From Microbacterium sp. 4R-513 (GTDB lineage Bacteria > Actinomycetota > Actinomycetes > Actinomycetales > Microbacteriaceae): a DNA stretch of 64,000 nt. The position numbers and the translations under genes were made by a program. The stretch covers positions 372,001-436,000 of the forward strand of contig NZ_CP049256.1 of NCBI RefSeq assembly GCF_011046485.1, given 5' to 3'. This document shows positions 1-8,862 of the stretch, in pieces (positions within the stretch are counted from its first letter, which is position 1; every line of letters begins with the position of its first letter). The notes under the pieces were generated by a model. The model did no database searches, was not told the DNA's origin, and saw only the letters and a list, made by a program, of their open reading frames with translations.

Positions 1-203
1 GAGCCCGAGTCGCTCTTCTCGGCGAACCAGTCGGCGAGTTCGTCGGCGTCCGTCGCGGGGACATCGACGCCCGCCGCGTCGGCGAGCTCGACGATCGTCG
101 CGGGACGCACGCCCCCGTCGAGGTGGTCGTGCAGCGAGACCTTGGGGAGGCTGCGGATCGAGACGCCCTGAAGGACGGTGTCGCCATGCTGGTCGATGGG
201 CAT
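1..203 (-). CDS. add: Adenosine deaminase, N-terminal part (runs off window)
   Basis: Only the first 67 codons are inside the window; the rest lies beyond base 1. The segment LPKVSLHDHLDGG (residues 19-31) is the typical opening of adenosine/AMP deaminases, with H25 and H27 as the first metal ligands. The enzyme converts adenosine or deoxyadenosine to inosine in the cytoplasm. The ATG at 203-201 is preceded by a GAGGAG ribosome site about 6 nt upstream. It is the last visible gene of a nucleoside uptake and salvage operon, 59 nt after deoA. Confidence 0.85.
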   Translation of the reverse strand, partial: MPIDQHGDTVLQGVSIRSLPKVSLHDHLDGGVRPATIVELADAAGVDVPATDADELADWFAEKSDSG

Positions 204-262
204 TCGCTGCTCCTCGTCGGTCTTTCTTGGGGAATGGATGCCGCGCCTCGGCGCAGCCGGGG

Positions 263-1549
263 TCAGGCGGTGATGCGCTCGAGAACCAGCGGGGCGGCGG
301 CCGGGGCCTCGGCGCCGATCTGCCACGCGCCGTCCAGTGCGGCGAGGGCGCGGTCGAACCGGCTGGCATCGTGCCCGAGCAGGGTGAACAGCGGCTGGCC
401 GGCGGTGATCCGATCGCCGGGCTTGACGTGGAGGTCGATGCCGGCCGCGTGGACGACGGGGTCTTCGGCCCGGGCGCGGCCCGCGCCGAGGCGCCACGCC
501 GCGACACCGAAGGGCAGCGCTTCGAGCCGCGTCACGTAGCCGTCGGCGTCGGCCGTGACGGTGTGGGTCTCGCGGGGCGCGGGGAGCTCGGCATCCGGGT
601 CGCCGTCCTGCGCGCGGATCATGTCGCGCCAGACGTCCATGGCACGCCCGTCTTTCAGGGCCGCCTCGACGTCGGCGTCCGGCTGCCCGGCGAGAGCGAG
701 CATCTCGCGCGCGAGCGCGACCGTCAGCTCGACGATGTCGGCGGGACCCCCGCCCGCGAGCACCTCGACCGACTCGCGAACCTCGTTGGCGTTGCCGATG
801 GCGAGGCCGAGCGGGGTGTTCATATCGGTGAGGAGCGCCGTCGTCGAGACTCCCGAGTCGGTGCCGAGCTCGACCATGGTGCGCGCGAGCTCGCGCGCCC
901 GCTCCACGTCCTTCATGAAGGCGCCGGAGCCGAACTTGACGTCGAGCACGAGCGAGTCGGTGCCCTCCGCGATCTTCTTCGACATGATGCTCGAGGCGAT
1001 GAGCGGGATCGCCTCGACCGTCCCGGTGACATCCCGCAGGGCGTAGAGCTTCTTATCGGCCGGCGCGAGCCCCGAGCCCGCGGCGCAGATGACAGCGCCG
1101 ACGTCGCGGAGCTGGTCGAAGAGCTCGTCGTTGGTGAGGGCGGCGGTCCAGCCGGGGATCGACTCGAGCTTGTCGAGCGTCCCGCCCGTGTGACCGAGCC
1201 CCCGGCCGGAGAGCTGCGGCACGGCGACGCCGAACGCCGCGACCAGAGGCGCGAGCGGCAGGGTGATCTTGTCGCCCACGCCACCGGTGGAGTGCTTGTC
1301 GACGGTCGGCTTTCCGAGGCCCGCGAAGCTCAGCCGCTCGCCGGATGCGATCATGGCGTCGGTCATGACCCGGATCTCGGCCCGCGTCATCCCGTTGAGG
1401 AGCACCGCCATCGCGAACGCCGACATCTGGGCGTCGGCGACGTAGCCCCGTGTGTAGGCGTCGACCATCCAGCGCAGCGCGTCCTCGGGGACCTCTCCCC
1501 CATCACGCTTGGCGCGGATCACATCGACGGCGTCGAATGCCTCGACCAT
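263..1549 (-). CDS. deoA: Thymidine phosphorylase
   Basis: Protein of 428 residues that phosphorolyses thymidine or deoxyuridine to the base and 2-deoxyribose-1-phosphate. The family signature SGRGLGHTGGTLDKLE lies at 114-129 and the phosphate-binding KHSTGGVGDK at 85-94, so the active site looks intact. I start it at the ATG overlapping the cdd stop codon (TGATG); longer readings upstream run through cdd in another frame. The tight coupling to cdd and the nucleoside transporter upstream points to one pyrimidine and purine nucleoside salvage operon. Confidence 0.95.
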   Translation of the reverse strand: MVEAFDAVDVIRAKRDGGEVPEDALRWMVDAYTRGYVADAQMSAFAMAVLLNGMTRAEIRVMTDAMIASGERLSFAGLGKPTVDKHSTGGVGDKITLPLAPLVAAFGVAVPQLSGRGLGHTGGTLDKLESIPGWTAALTNDELFDQLRDVGAVICAAGSGLAPADKKLYALRDVTGTVEAIPLIASSIMSKKIAEGTDSLVLDVKFGSGAFMKDVERARELARTMVELGTDSGVSTTALLTDMNTPLGLAIGNANEVRESVEVLAGGGPADIVELTVALAREMLALAGQPDADVEAALKDGRAMDVWRDMIRAQDGDPDAELPAPRETHTVTADADGYVTRLEALPFGVAAWRLGAGRARAEDPVVHAAGIDLHVKPGDRITAGQPLFTLLGHDASRFDRALAALDGAWQIGAEAPAAAPLVLERITA

Positions 1550-1950
1550 CAGCGTGCGGCCTCTTCGAGGTCGCGCGGGCCGAAGGCATCCGGCAGCACC
1601 TCGTCGATCGTGCGGATGCCCGAGACCGTCTCGAGCAGCATGCCCGGGAGGGCGTGCTCGTAGAGCAGCTGCCGGCAGCGGCCGCAGGGCATGATCGTCT
1701 GGCCGTCGTTGTTCACGCAGACGAAGGCCACCAGCTGCCCTCCACCCGACATGTGCAGCTCGGAGACGAGTCCGCACTCGGCGCACAGCGTCACGCCGTA
1801 GGAGGCGTTCTCGACGTTGCAGCCCTGCACGATGCGTCCGTCGGACACGAGAGCGGCAGCACCCACGCGATAGCGGGAGTACGGCGCATACGCGCGCTGC
1901 ATCGCCTCGGTTGCGGCTGCTCTGAGCTCGTCCCAGTCGATGTCGGTCAC
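1549..1950 (-). CDS. cdd: Cytidine deaminase
   Basis: A 133-residue homotetrameric-type cytidine deaminase. It has the zinc-site motif C56-A-E58 (E58 is the proton shuttle) and P88-C89-G-R-C92, the normal zinc ligands of this short class. It deaminates cytidine and deoxycytidine to uridine and deoxyuridine, the latter a substrate for the adjacent deoA. The length is normal for the family. It begins 9 nt after the second permease gene and overlaps deoA by one base, so it is very probably translated from the same transcript. Confidence 0.95.
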   Translation of the reverse strand: MTDIDWDELRAAATEAMQRAYAPYSRYRVGAAALVSDGRIVQGCNVENASYGVTLCAECGLVSELHMSGGGQLVAFVCVNNDGQTIMPCGRCRQLLYEHALPGMLLETVSGIRTIDEVLPDAFGPRDLEEAAR

Positions 1951-1959
1951 GAGATCACA

Positions 1960-3255
1960 TCACCCCTTGATGTATGGCTTGCCGTCGGCCGCGGGAGCGC
2001 GGGACTTTCCGACGACCCCCGCCACGACGAAGATCGTGACGAGGTACGGAAGCATGAGCATGAACTCGCTGGGCACCGGGGAGCCGATGACGCTCAGCGT
2101 GTTCTGCAGGTTCGAGGCGAAGCCGAACAGCAGCGCTGCGAGGGTCGCCTTGATCGGGTCCCACTGGCCGAAGATGACTGCGGCGAGCGCGATGAAGCCG
2201 GCGCCGGCCGTCATGTCCTTGTTGAACGCGATGCCGTTGCCGATCGTGAAGACCGTGCCGCCGAGCCCCACGATGGCTCCGGCGAGGAGCACGTTCCAGA
2301 ACCGCGTGGAGTTCACCTTGATGCCGACCGTGTCGGCGGCCTGCGGGTGCTCGCCGACCGCGCGGAGGCGCAGACCCCAGCGCGTGTGGAACATCCCGAC
2401 GTACACCAGCGCGACGGCGACGTACATGATGTAGACGATGATGGTCTGCCGGAAGAGCAGCGGCCCGATGACCGGGATCTCGCTGAGCAGCGGAATCGGG
2501 ATGCGGTCGAACCGCACGGGCGTGTTGAGCACGGCGGCGTTCGGCTGCAGCACCTGCGAGAACAGGAACCCGGTGAGGCCCAGCACGAGGACGTTGAGGA
2601 CGACACCGACGATGACCTGGTCCACGAGGTACTTGATCGCGAAGGCCGCCAGCACGGCCGCGACCAGCACACCCGCGACCATCGCCGCGAGGAGACCCAG
2701 GAAGGGCTGCTTCGTGAGCGATGAGATCACGGCGGCCGTGAAGGCACCCGCGAGGAGCTGCCCCTCGATCGCGATGTTCACCACACCCGCGCGCTCGCCG
2801 ATGACTCCGCCGAGCGCGCCGTAGATGAGCGGCACCGCGAGGGCGAGCGAACCCGCCAGCAGGCCCGGCACGGGGATCGTCGCTCCCGAGGCCGCCCACG
2901 TGAGGAATCCCACGACGAACACCACGATGTAGACGATCACGACCCAGAGGGGCGACCGGCCGCCCGCGCGCACGAAGTACGCGGAGGCCAGCGTCAGGAG
3001 CGCGAGGAGGACGAAGCAGACCCACACCGTCGGTCCGACCGGCACCTGCAGGTCGGGGAGCTGGATGAGATCGGCCTGCGTCGAGAGGCGGAACGTCGTG
3101 GTGCCCCCGCGGGGCGCGAACAGCATCAGCAGTGCGTAGAGCACCGTGAAGACGGTCAGGGCGATCGGCGTCTTCCAGCTGCGCACGACCGTCTTCTCGA
3201 CGGCGAGCGGCGTCTCGGGCATGAGTCCGGCGGTGGGGAGGTGCGGCGCGGTCAC
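1960..3255 (-). CDS. Nucleoside ABC transporter permease (YufQ/NupQ-like)
   Basis: A 431-residue polytopic membrane protein of the BPD_transp_2 permease family. After a short cytoplasmic N-terminus there are about ten hydrophobic helices. The segment GGVIGERAGVVNIAIEGQLL (around 165-185) is the hallmark of these permeases, where an EG motif contacts the ATPase. With its partner permease it forms the membrane channel of a BMP-dependent nucleoside importer. Its ATG overlaps the stop of the preceding permease (ATGA), showing translational coupling. The substrate is inferred from the cdd-deoA-add genes downstream. Confidence 0.88.
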   Translation of the reverse strand: MTAPHLPTAGLMPETPLAVEKTVVRSWKTPIALTVFTVLYALLMLFAPRGGTTTFRLSTQADLIQLPDLQVPVGPTVWVCFVLLALLTLASAYFVRAGGRSPLWVVIVYIVVFVVGFLTWAASGATIPVPGLLAGSLALAVPLIYGALGGVIGERAGVVNIAIEGQLLAGAFTAAVISSLTKQPFLGLLAAMVAGVLVAAVLAAFAIKYLVDQVIVGVVLNVLVLGLTGFLFSQVLQPNAAVLNTPVRFDRIPIPLLSEIPVIGPLLFRQTIIVYIMYVAVALVYVGMFHTRWGLRLRAVGEHPQAADTVGIKVNSTRFWNVLLAGAIVGLGGTVFTIGNGIAFNKDMTAGAGFIALAAVIFGQWDPIKATLAALLFGFASNLQNTLSVIGSPVPSEFMLMLPYLVTIFVVAGVVGKSRAPAADGKPYIKG

Positions 3256-4556
3256 TTGGCGACCCCCTCGATCTGTGCGCCCTGCGCGACCTCGGCCTTG
3301 AGCGCCTTCTTCCGAGCCCTCTCGGCGCGACGCCGGTCACGCTCCGGCGAGGGCAGGAAGAAGATGGTCCGCACCAGCGGCGGCGCGGCGATGAACAGGA
3401 CGATGAGCGACTGCACGACCGTGACGATCTCGATCGGGATCTGCTGGCCCGCCTGCATCGCGAACCCGCCGGCCTTGAACGCGCCGAAGAGGATGCCGGC
3501 GGCGAAGGTTCCCCACGGCGTCGAGCGCCCGAGGAGTGCGACCGTGATCGCGTCGAAGCCGATCCCGGCATCGATGCCGGCGGTGAACCCTGTGGTGATC
3601 GTCCCCAGAACCTGGTTGACGCCCGCGAGGCCGACGAGCGCGCCCGAGATGAGCATGCCGTAGACGTACATGTTGCGGACGTTGATGCCGGCCACCCGCG
3701 CCGCGCTCGGGTTCTCGCCCACGGCCCGGAACTGGAAGCCGAGGCTCGACTTGTTGAGGATCCACCACACCAGCACGGTCGCGCCGATCACGAGGATGAA
3801 GCCGAAGTGCAGATTGTACTGCGGCCCGAGCAGATCGAAGAAGACGGCCGTGTCCTTCATGGCCGGCGTCTTGGGGTTGCTGGACCCGGGCGCCTGCAGA
3901 AGGCCCGGGGTGCGCAGCATCCACGAGATCAGGTAGAAGGCGACGTAGTTGAGCATGATCGTGACGATCACCTCGTGCGCGCCCGTGCGTGCCTTGAGGA
4001 AGCCCGCGATGCCGGCCCACAGCGCACCCGCGATGAGCCCGGCGATGAGAGCGACGATCATGTGGATGCCCCACGGCAGGTCGAGCGAGAACGCCACCCA
4101 CCCGGCGGCCGCCGACGCCATGAGCATCTGGCCGCGTCCACCGATGTTGAACATGCCGATGCGGAACGCCAGCGCCACGCCGAGACCCGCCGCGATGAGC
4201 GGGGTCGCGAACGTCAGGGTTTCGGTGAGGGGTCGGATGGCGCGAGCGAAGGTCGGTGCGCCGAAGTTGTAGATCGACCCCTGGAAGAGGGCGATGTACG
4301 CACCCGAGACCGACTGCCAGATGGCGACGAACGTGTCGCCGGGGCGGGCGAAGAAGTAGACGGATGCCGCCTGCACGTCCTCGTCGGTCGCGGCGATCAT
4401 GATGCCGCCGACGATGAGGGCGAGCACGACGGCGAGCACCGAGATGATCGCGTTGCCCTGCGTGATCCGCAGGAACGTGTCGTGCCACTTCGATGGCTGC
4501 GGCGCCTCGGGCTGAGGCTGGCGAGGCGCCTGCGCCGGCGCTGTCGAGGTGGTCAC
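3252..4556 (-). CDS. Nucleoside ABC transporter permease (YufP/NupP-like)
   Basis: A 434-residue permease of the BPD_transp_2 family with a Pro-rich cytoplasmic N-terminus (about 25 residues) and around ten membrane helices. The FRIGMFNIGGRGQMLMAS segment near residue 130 is the counterpart of the family's EG-loop region. The C-terminus is a basic tail rich in Arg and Lys. The start codon is GTG, overlapping the ATPase stop as GTGA, so the three transport genes are coupled. It pairs with the next gene to form a heterodimeric membrane channel. Confidence 0.88.
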   Translation of the reverse strand: MTTSTAPAQAPRQPQPEAPQPSKWHDTFLRITQGNAIISVLAVVLALIVGGIMIAATDEDVQAASVYFFARPGDTFVAIWQSVSGAYIALFQGSIYNFGAPTFARAIRPLTETLTFATPLIAAGLGVALAFRIGMFNIGGRGQMLMASAAAGWVAFSLDLPWGIHMIVALIAGLIAGALWAGIAGFLKARTGAHEVIVTIMLNYVAFYLISWMLRTPGLLQAPGSSNPKTPAMKDTAVFFDLLGPQYNLHFGFILVIGATVLVWWILNKSSLGFQFRAVGENPSAARVAGINVRNMYVYGMLISGALVGLAGVNQVLGTITTGFTAGIDAGIGFDAITVALLGRSTPWGTFAAGILFGAFKAGGFAMQAGQQIPIEIVTVVQSLIVLFIAAPPLVRTIFFLPSPERDRRRAERARKKALKAEVAQGAQIEGVAK

Positions 4557-6073
4557 GCGGCGGCCCCTTCCGACTCGGGCGCGACGCCGGCCATCATGAG
4601 GCCGAGGACGTCGCGCGGGGTGTTGCCGGGCACGATCCCGACGATCTTGCCGCGGTACATCACCATGATGCGGTCGGCGAGGGCCGTGACCTCGTCGAGC
4701 TCGGTGGAGACGACGACGACGGGGATGCCGGCATCCCGCGTCTCCACGATGCGCTTGTGGATGAACTCGATCGAGCCGACATCCACACCGCGCGTGGGCT
4801 GGGCGGCGACGAGGAGCGACAGGTCGCGGCTCAGCTCCCGCGCGAGGACGACCTTCTGCTGGTTGCCGCCGGAGAGCGACCCGACGGGGGTGTCGATCCC
4901 AGGGGCGCGGACGTCGAACTCGGTGAACTTCTCCTTCGCGAACTCCTCGAGCGCGCGCTTCTGGACGTTCCCGCCCTTGACGAAGGGTGCGCCGTTCGCG
5001 CGGTCGAGCATGAGGTTCTCGGCGATCGTGAAGGCACCCACGAGGCCGTCCTCGTTGCGGTCCTCGGGTACGAAGCCGACGCCCTGATCGAGGATGTGTC
5101 GCACGGTCCGGCCGACGAGCTCCTCGCCGTTGAGCCGCACCGAACCGCGCACCTGGGGCTGGAGGCCCACGAGCGCCTCGGTCAGCTCGGTCTGTCCGTT
5201 GCCCTGCACGCCGGCGACGGCGAGCACCTCTCCCCCGCGCACCTCGAAGCTCACGTCGTTCACGACGAGCTGACCGATCGTGTCGATGACGCTGAGGCCC
5301 TCGACGACGAGCTCGGGCTCGCCGAGGTTCGGCGCGTCCTTCTGGACCGTCAGCTGCACGGACCGGCCGACCATCATCGACGCGAGCTCGGCGTTGGACG
5401 CCGTCGGCGACGCCTCGCCGACGACCTTGCCGAGCCGGATCACGGTGATGCGGTCGGCGACCTCGCGCACCTCGCGCAGCTTGTGCGTGATGAAGACGAT
5501 GGATGCCCCGGCCTCTCTGAGCTGGCGCATGATGCCCATGAGCTCGTCGGTCTCCTGCGGCGTCAGCACGGCGGTCGGCTCGTCGAACACGAGCACCTTC
5601 GCGTCGCGCGAGAGCGCCTTGATGATCTCGACGCGCTGCTGCACGCCCACCGGCAGGTCTTCGACGATCGCGTCCGGGTCGACGTCGAACCCGAACCGCG
5701 CCGAGATCTCGCGCACGCGTTCCCGCGCCGCCTCGAGGTCGAGGAGACCCGCGGCGCGCGTCGACTCGTGCCCCAGCATGACGTTCTCGGCGACCGTGAA
5801 GACGGGGACGAGCATGAAGTGCTGGTGCACCATCCCGATGCCGGCGCGCATCGCGTCGCCGGGACCTCGGAAGGCCTGGACGTGGTCGTCGAGCAGGATG
5901 ACGCCGTCGTCAGCCTGGTACAACCCGTACAGCACGTTCATGAGCGTGGACTTGCCTGCGCCGTTCTCGCCGAGGAGACAGTGGATCTCCCCCGGCTCGA
6001 CCACGAGGTCGATGTGGTCGTTCGCGACGAGACTGCCGAATCTCTTCGTGATTCCGCGGAGCTCGAGCTTCAT
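4553..6073 (-). CDS. Nucleoside ABC transporter ATP-binding protein, double NBD (YufO/NupO-like)
   Basis: A 506-residue protein with two fused nucleotide-binding domains, as in sugar and nucleoside importers (RbsA/YufO type). The first domain has Walker A GENGAGKS at 35-42 and a divergent signature LPVGVQQRVEI; the second has a normal LSGGNQQKV signature but a divergent P-loop. This asymmetry is usual for the family. I take the ATG at 6073 because a TAGGAT box (6086-6081) stands 7 nt upstream, a leaderless-type promoter, and because similarity begins at once (MKLELRGITKRFG). A longer upstream reading has no family support. Confidence 0.9.
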   Translation of the reverse strand: MKLELRGITKRFGSLVANDHIDLVVEPGEIHCLLGENGAGKSTLMNVLYGLYQADDGVILLDDHVQAFRGPGDAMRAGIGMVHQHFMLVPVFTVAENVMLGHESTRAAGLLDLEAARERVREISARFGFDVDPDAIVEDLPVGVQQRVEIIKALSRDAKVLVFDEPTAVLTPQETDELMGIMRQLREAGASIVFITHKLREVREVADRITVIRLGKVVGEASPTASNAELASMMVGRSVQLTVQKDAPNLGEPELVVEGLSVIDTIGQLVVNDVSFEVRGGEVLAVAGVQGNGQTELTEALVGLQPQVRGSVRLNGEELVGRTVRHILDQGVGFVPEDRNEDGLVGAFTIAENLMLDRANGAPFVKGGNVQKRALEEFAKEKFTEFDVRAPGIDTPVGSLSGGNQQKVVLARELSRDLSLLVAAQPTRGVDVGSIEFIHKRIVETRDAGIPVVVVSTELDEVTALADRIMVMYRGKIVGIVPGNTPRDVLGLMMAGVAPESEGAAA

Positions 6074-6138
6074 GGTGCCGATCCTAGTGAGCGGGGTGCA
6101 TGGGAGGTGAGGGTATCCGCAACGCGCGCCGCGGAGAC

Positions 6139-6200
6139 GGGGCCGCGCGCGGCGGCCCCGGAGACGACTGTGGGGAGGCCGGCATGCCGGCCTCCCCACA
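6139..6200 (-). terminator. Two consecutive hairpins between the lipoprotein and ABC genes
   Basis: Bases 6169-6200 form a perfect 32-bp palindrome with arms TGTGGGGAGGCCGGC. It starts 11 nt after the stop of the BMP lipoprotein gene. Bases 6139-6159 form a second hairpin (arms GGGGCCGC and GCGGCCCC, 5-nt loop). No U-run follows on the minus strand. The pair probably attenuates or stabilises the lipoprotein message so that the binding protein is made in excess of the transporter. Confidence 0.7.
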
Positions 6201-6211
6201 GGGAGAGTGGA

Positions 6212-7315
6212 TCAGCCCGCGAGGTACGAGTTGACCTTGATCGAGCCGTCGATGATGCCGGCCTTGATCGTGTCGAGCTGCTTCTGCAGGTCGGGCGAGA
6301 CCTTGCTCTCGAAGTCGTGGAACGGGGCCAGGCCCACGCCCTCGTTCTCGAGCGTGCCGACGAACTTCTCGCTGTTGAAGTTGCCCTGGCCCGCCTCGGT
6401 GACGGCCTCTTCGACACCCACGTCGATCAGCTTGCGGATCGAGGTGAGGAGCAGGTCCGCGACGCTCGGGTCGGTCTCGAACACGTCGGCGTCCACGCCG
6501 AGGAGGGCGATGTCACGCCCCGACGAGCGGATGACCGACGCGGCGCTCTGGTAGATCGGGCCGCCGACGGGGAGCAGCACGTCGACGCCCTGGTCGACGA
6601 TGCCCTGGGCAGCGTTGATCGCGTCCTGGTTCGCCTCGAAGCCACCCGTGAAGACCCCGTCGGTGCCGTCCCAGCCGATGACCTGGACGCTGTCGCCGTT
6701 CTCCTGGTTCCAGTAGTCGACGCCCTGCTTGAAGCCGTCCATGAAGATGGTGACGGTCGGGAAGTTCATGCCGCCGAAGGTGCCGACCTTCTTGGCCTGG
6801 GAGTACGACGCCGCCGCGTAGCCGCCGAGGAATGCCGCCTGAGCCGTGTCGAAGACGATCGGCTTGATGTTCGAGGCATCCGTCTTGCCGTCGAAGTCGG
6901 TGTCGACGATGTCGTCGATCGACACGAAGTCGATGTCGGGGTTCGCCTGGGCCGCCTCGGACGCGGCCGACGCGAGCGCGAAGCCGACCGTGATAATCAT
7001 GGTGCAGTTCTGGTCGACGAGGCTCGTGATGTTCGGCGCGTAGTCCGACTCGGAGCTCGACTCGACGGCGATGGGCTCGACACCGAGCTCCTCGGCCGCC
7101 TTCTGGAGGCCCTCGTAGCCGAGCTGGTTGAAGGACTTGTCGTCGAAGCCGCCGGCGTCGGAGACCATGCACGGCTTGAAGCCGTCGACGGCGCCGCCGC
7201 TGGCCTCGCCCGTGGACTCGGACTCTTCGGGTGCGGACGCGCAGCCAGCAAGGGCGACGAAGAGGCTCGCGGCGACCAGGCCGCCGAGCACTCGCTTTCG
7301 GGTAGAAGTGGTCAA
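6212..7315 (-). CDS. BMP-family nucleoside-binding lipoprotein
   Basis: A 367-residue extracellular binding protein of the BMP/PnrA family, which delivers nucleosides to the ABC transporter encoded downstream. The N-terminus is a lipoprotein signal peptide with lipobox LAGC (C25), followed by a Ser/Glu-rich linker and then the conserved start DAGGFDDKSFNQ. I prefer the TTG start at 7315: GGAGG lies about 5 nt before it, and this gives a compact signal peptide. The alternative GTG at 7327 adds four residues and lacks a ribosome site. A strong hairpin follows the gene. Confidence 0.9.
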   Translation of the reverse strand: MTTSTRKRVLGGLVAASLFVALAGCASAPEESESTGEASGGAVDGFKPCMVSDAGGFDDKSFNQLGYEGLQKAAEELGVEPIAVESSSESDYAPNITSLVDQNCTMIITVGFALASAASEAAQANPDIDFVSIDDIVDTDFDGKTDASNIKPIVFDTAQAAFLGGYAAASYSQAKKVGTFGGMNFPTVTIFMDGFKQGVDYWNQENGDSVQVIGWDGTDGVFTGGFEANQDAINAAQGIVDQGVDVLLPVGGPIYQSAASVIRSSGRDIALLGVDADVFETDPSVADLLLTSIRKLIDVGVEEAVTEAGQGNFNSEKFVGTLENEGVGLAPFHDFESKVSPDLQKQLDTIKAGIIDGSIKVNSYLAG

Positions 7316-7437
7316 CTCTGCCTCCACGGAAGAAGACCCGCGGACCTCGCGGGTGCATCAGAAGAAGTTACCCAGTGTGACCGGGCAGTTGCATGCTCAG
7401 CACCCCTGTGCGAGCGAATGGTTACAAAGACGCAACA

Positions 7438-7467
7438 CGCGCGGAACCGGATGCCGCATTCCGCGCG
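7438..7467 (-). terminator. Probable terminator of the manC gene
   Basis: Nine-base arms CGCGCGGAA and TTCCGCGCG with a 12-nt loop that contains the GGATGCC word. It lies 11 nt after the manC stop codon. Read on the minus strand it is followed by TGTTGCGTCTTTG, only weakly U-rich. Confidence 0.55.
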
Positions 7468-7478
7468 ACTGCGGCTCA

Positions 7479-8594
7479 TCAGAGCACTTCGCTGCGCCCG
7501 TTCACCTTGAGCGCGTCGACCACGCCCTTGACCCGCTGCGCGTGCTCGCTGGTCGTCACGAGGAGCGCGTCGGGGGTGTCGACGACGACGATGTCCTTGA
7601 CGCCGATGAGGCTGATGACGCGATTGGTCTGGCTCACCACGATCCCGCTCGACGCATCGGCGAGGATGCGCGCGTTCTGCCCGAGGATCGCCAGGTCGTT
7701 GCCGCGGCCGTGGCTGTTGAGCTTGGCGAGGCTCGCGAAGTCGCCGATGTCGTCCCAGTCGAAGTGCCCGGGGATGACGGCCAGCTTGCCGCGTGCGGCG
7801 GCGGGCTCGGCGACGGCGTAGTCGATCGCGATCTTCTTGAGGCTCGGCCACACGCGGTCGACGACCGGTCCGCGGGCGTCGCGGTCGTCCCACGCCTCGG
7901 CGAGCTCCATGAGGCCCGAGTGGAGCTCGGGCTCGCTCTGCGCGAGCTCGGCGAGCAGGACGTCGGCGCGCGTGATGAACATGCCCGCGTTCCAGAGGTA
8001 GGAGCGGTCGGCGAAGTAGGCCTTCGCGGTCTCGAGGTCGGGCTTCTCGACGAAGCGCTCGACGAGCGCCGCCTCAGGCGCCCCGTCGATGACGAGCTCG
8101 CCCGCCTTCTTGATGTAGCCGAAGCCGACGGAGGGCTCGACCGGAGGGATGCCGATCGTGCAGATGTAGCCTTCGCGCGCCGTCGCCACCGCTTGGCGCA
8201 CGGCCCAGTCGAAGACCTGCGTGCCGCGGATGACGTGGTCGGCCGCGAACGATCCGATGATGACGTCGGGCTCGCGCCGCGACAGGATCGCCGCAGCGAG
8301 GCCGATGGCGGCGGAGGAGTCGCGGGGCTCGGACTCGAGGAAGACGTTCTTGTCGGGCACTCCTGGGAGCTCCCGCTCGACGGCGGCCCGGTGGGCTCGG
8401 CCCGTCACGACGGCGATCCGATCGGCGCCGGCGAGGGGCTCCAGCCGGTCCCACGTGTCCCGCAGCAGCGTCTGTCCCGACCCCGTCAGGTCGTGCAGGA
8501 ACTTCGGCGCGTCGGCGCGCGAGAGCGGCCACAGCCTGCTGCCGATGCCTCCGGCGGGGATGACGGCGTAGAAGTCCTCGATGGGGTCGACCAT
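7479..8594 (-). CDS. manC: Mannose-1-phosphate guanylyltransferase
   Basis: A 371-residue nucleotidyltransferase that makes GDP-mannose from mannose-1-phosphate and GTP, used for cell-wall glycans, lipoglycans and protein mannosylation. The signature GGIGSRLWPLSR is at 15-26, followed by PKF at 30-32, and later ESEPRDSSAAI. It is shorter than the bifunctional ManC/RfbM proteins and lacks their C-terminal isomerase domain, which is normal for actinobacteria. The ATG is preceded by TAGCCT 7 nt upstream (8607-8602), a leaderless-type start. It is divergent from the sdh operon. Confidence 0.9.
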   Translation of the reverse strand: MVDPIEDFYAVIPAGGIGSRLWPLSRADAPKFLHDLTGSGQTLLRDTWDRLEPLAGADRIAVVTGRAHRAAVERELPGVPDKNVFLESEPRDSSAAIGLAAAILSRREPDVIIGSFAADHVIRGTQVFDWAVRQAVATAREGYICTIGIPPVEPSVGFGYIKKAGELVIDGAPEAALVERFVEKPDLETAKAYFADRSYLWNAGMFITRADVLLAELAQSEPELHSGLMELAEAWDDRDARGPVVDRVWPSLKKIAIDYAVAEPAAARGKLAVIPGHFDWDDIGDFASLAKLNSHGRGNDLAILGQNARILADASSGIVVSQTNRVISLIGVKDIVVVDTPDALLVTTSEHAQRVKGVVDALKVNGRSEVL

Positions 8595-8710
8595 GCGGTC
8601 AAGGCTACCCAGGGGCGTTGCGCGGGGATGTCGGGCAGTTGTCCGGGGCGTGAAGACGGATGCTGCGGCATCCGCACCCCGCGGTCGGGAACGTCGCGCA
8701 CGCCCCGCAT

Positions 8711-8773
8711 TATCTCGACGTCGAGATAGTAAGGCAGGCCTAATCCCCCCTGTTCACAGGACGGGAATAGGAT
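8711..8773 (+). promoter_or_regulatory. Control region of the sdh operon: 18-bp palindrome, possible iron box and -10
   Basis: Bases 8711-8728 are a perfect 18-bp palindrome, TATCTCGACGTCGAGATA, a likely repressor site. Immediately after it, TAAGGCAGGCCTAA (about 8730-8743) is a partial match to DtxR/IdeR iron boxes. A TAGGAT -10 candidate is at 8768-8773, giving a leader of about 85 nt before sdhC. The regulator identities are inference; the palindrome is plainly visible. Confidence 0.55.
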
Positions 8774-8862
8774 GTGGGGGCGCCCGCGTGACGCAGGGGA
8801 GCCATCCCCGAGGGGCAGAGATCCGCCCCCGCACACAGTGTTCGAGTCAGGGAGGACGGCCC

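Noticed and set aside
4493..7510. A 1005-codon plus-strand open frame opposite the nucleoside transporter genes
   Set aside because: It mirrors well-recognised genes on the other strand. The product is a low-complexity Arg/Asp/Val/Leu-rich sequence without domains, an effect of GC-rich codon structure.
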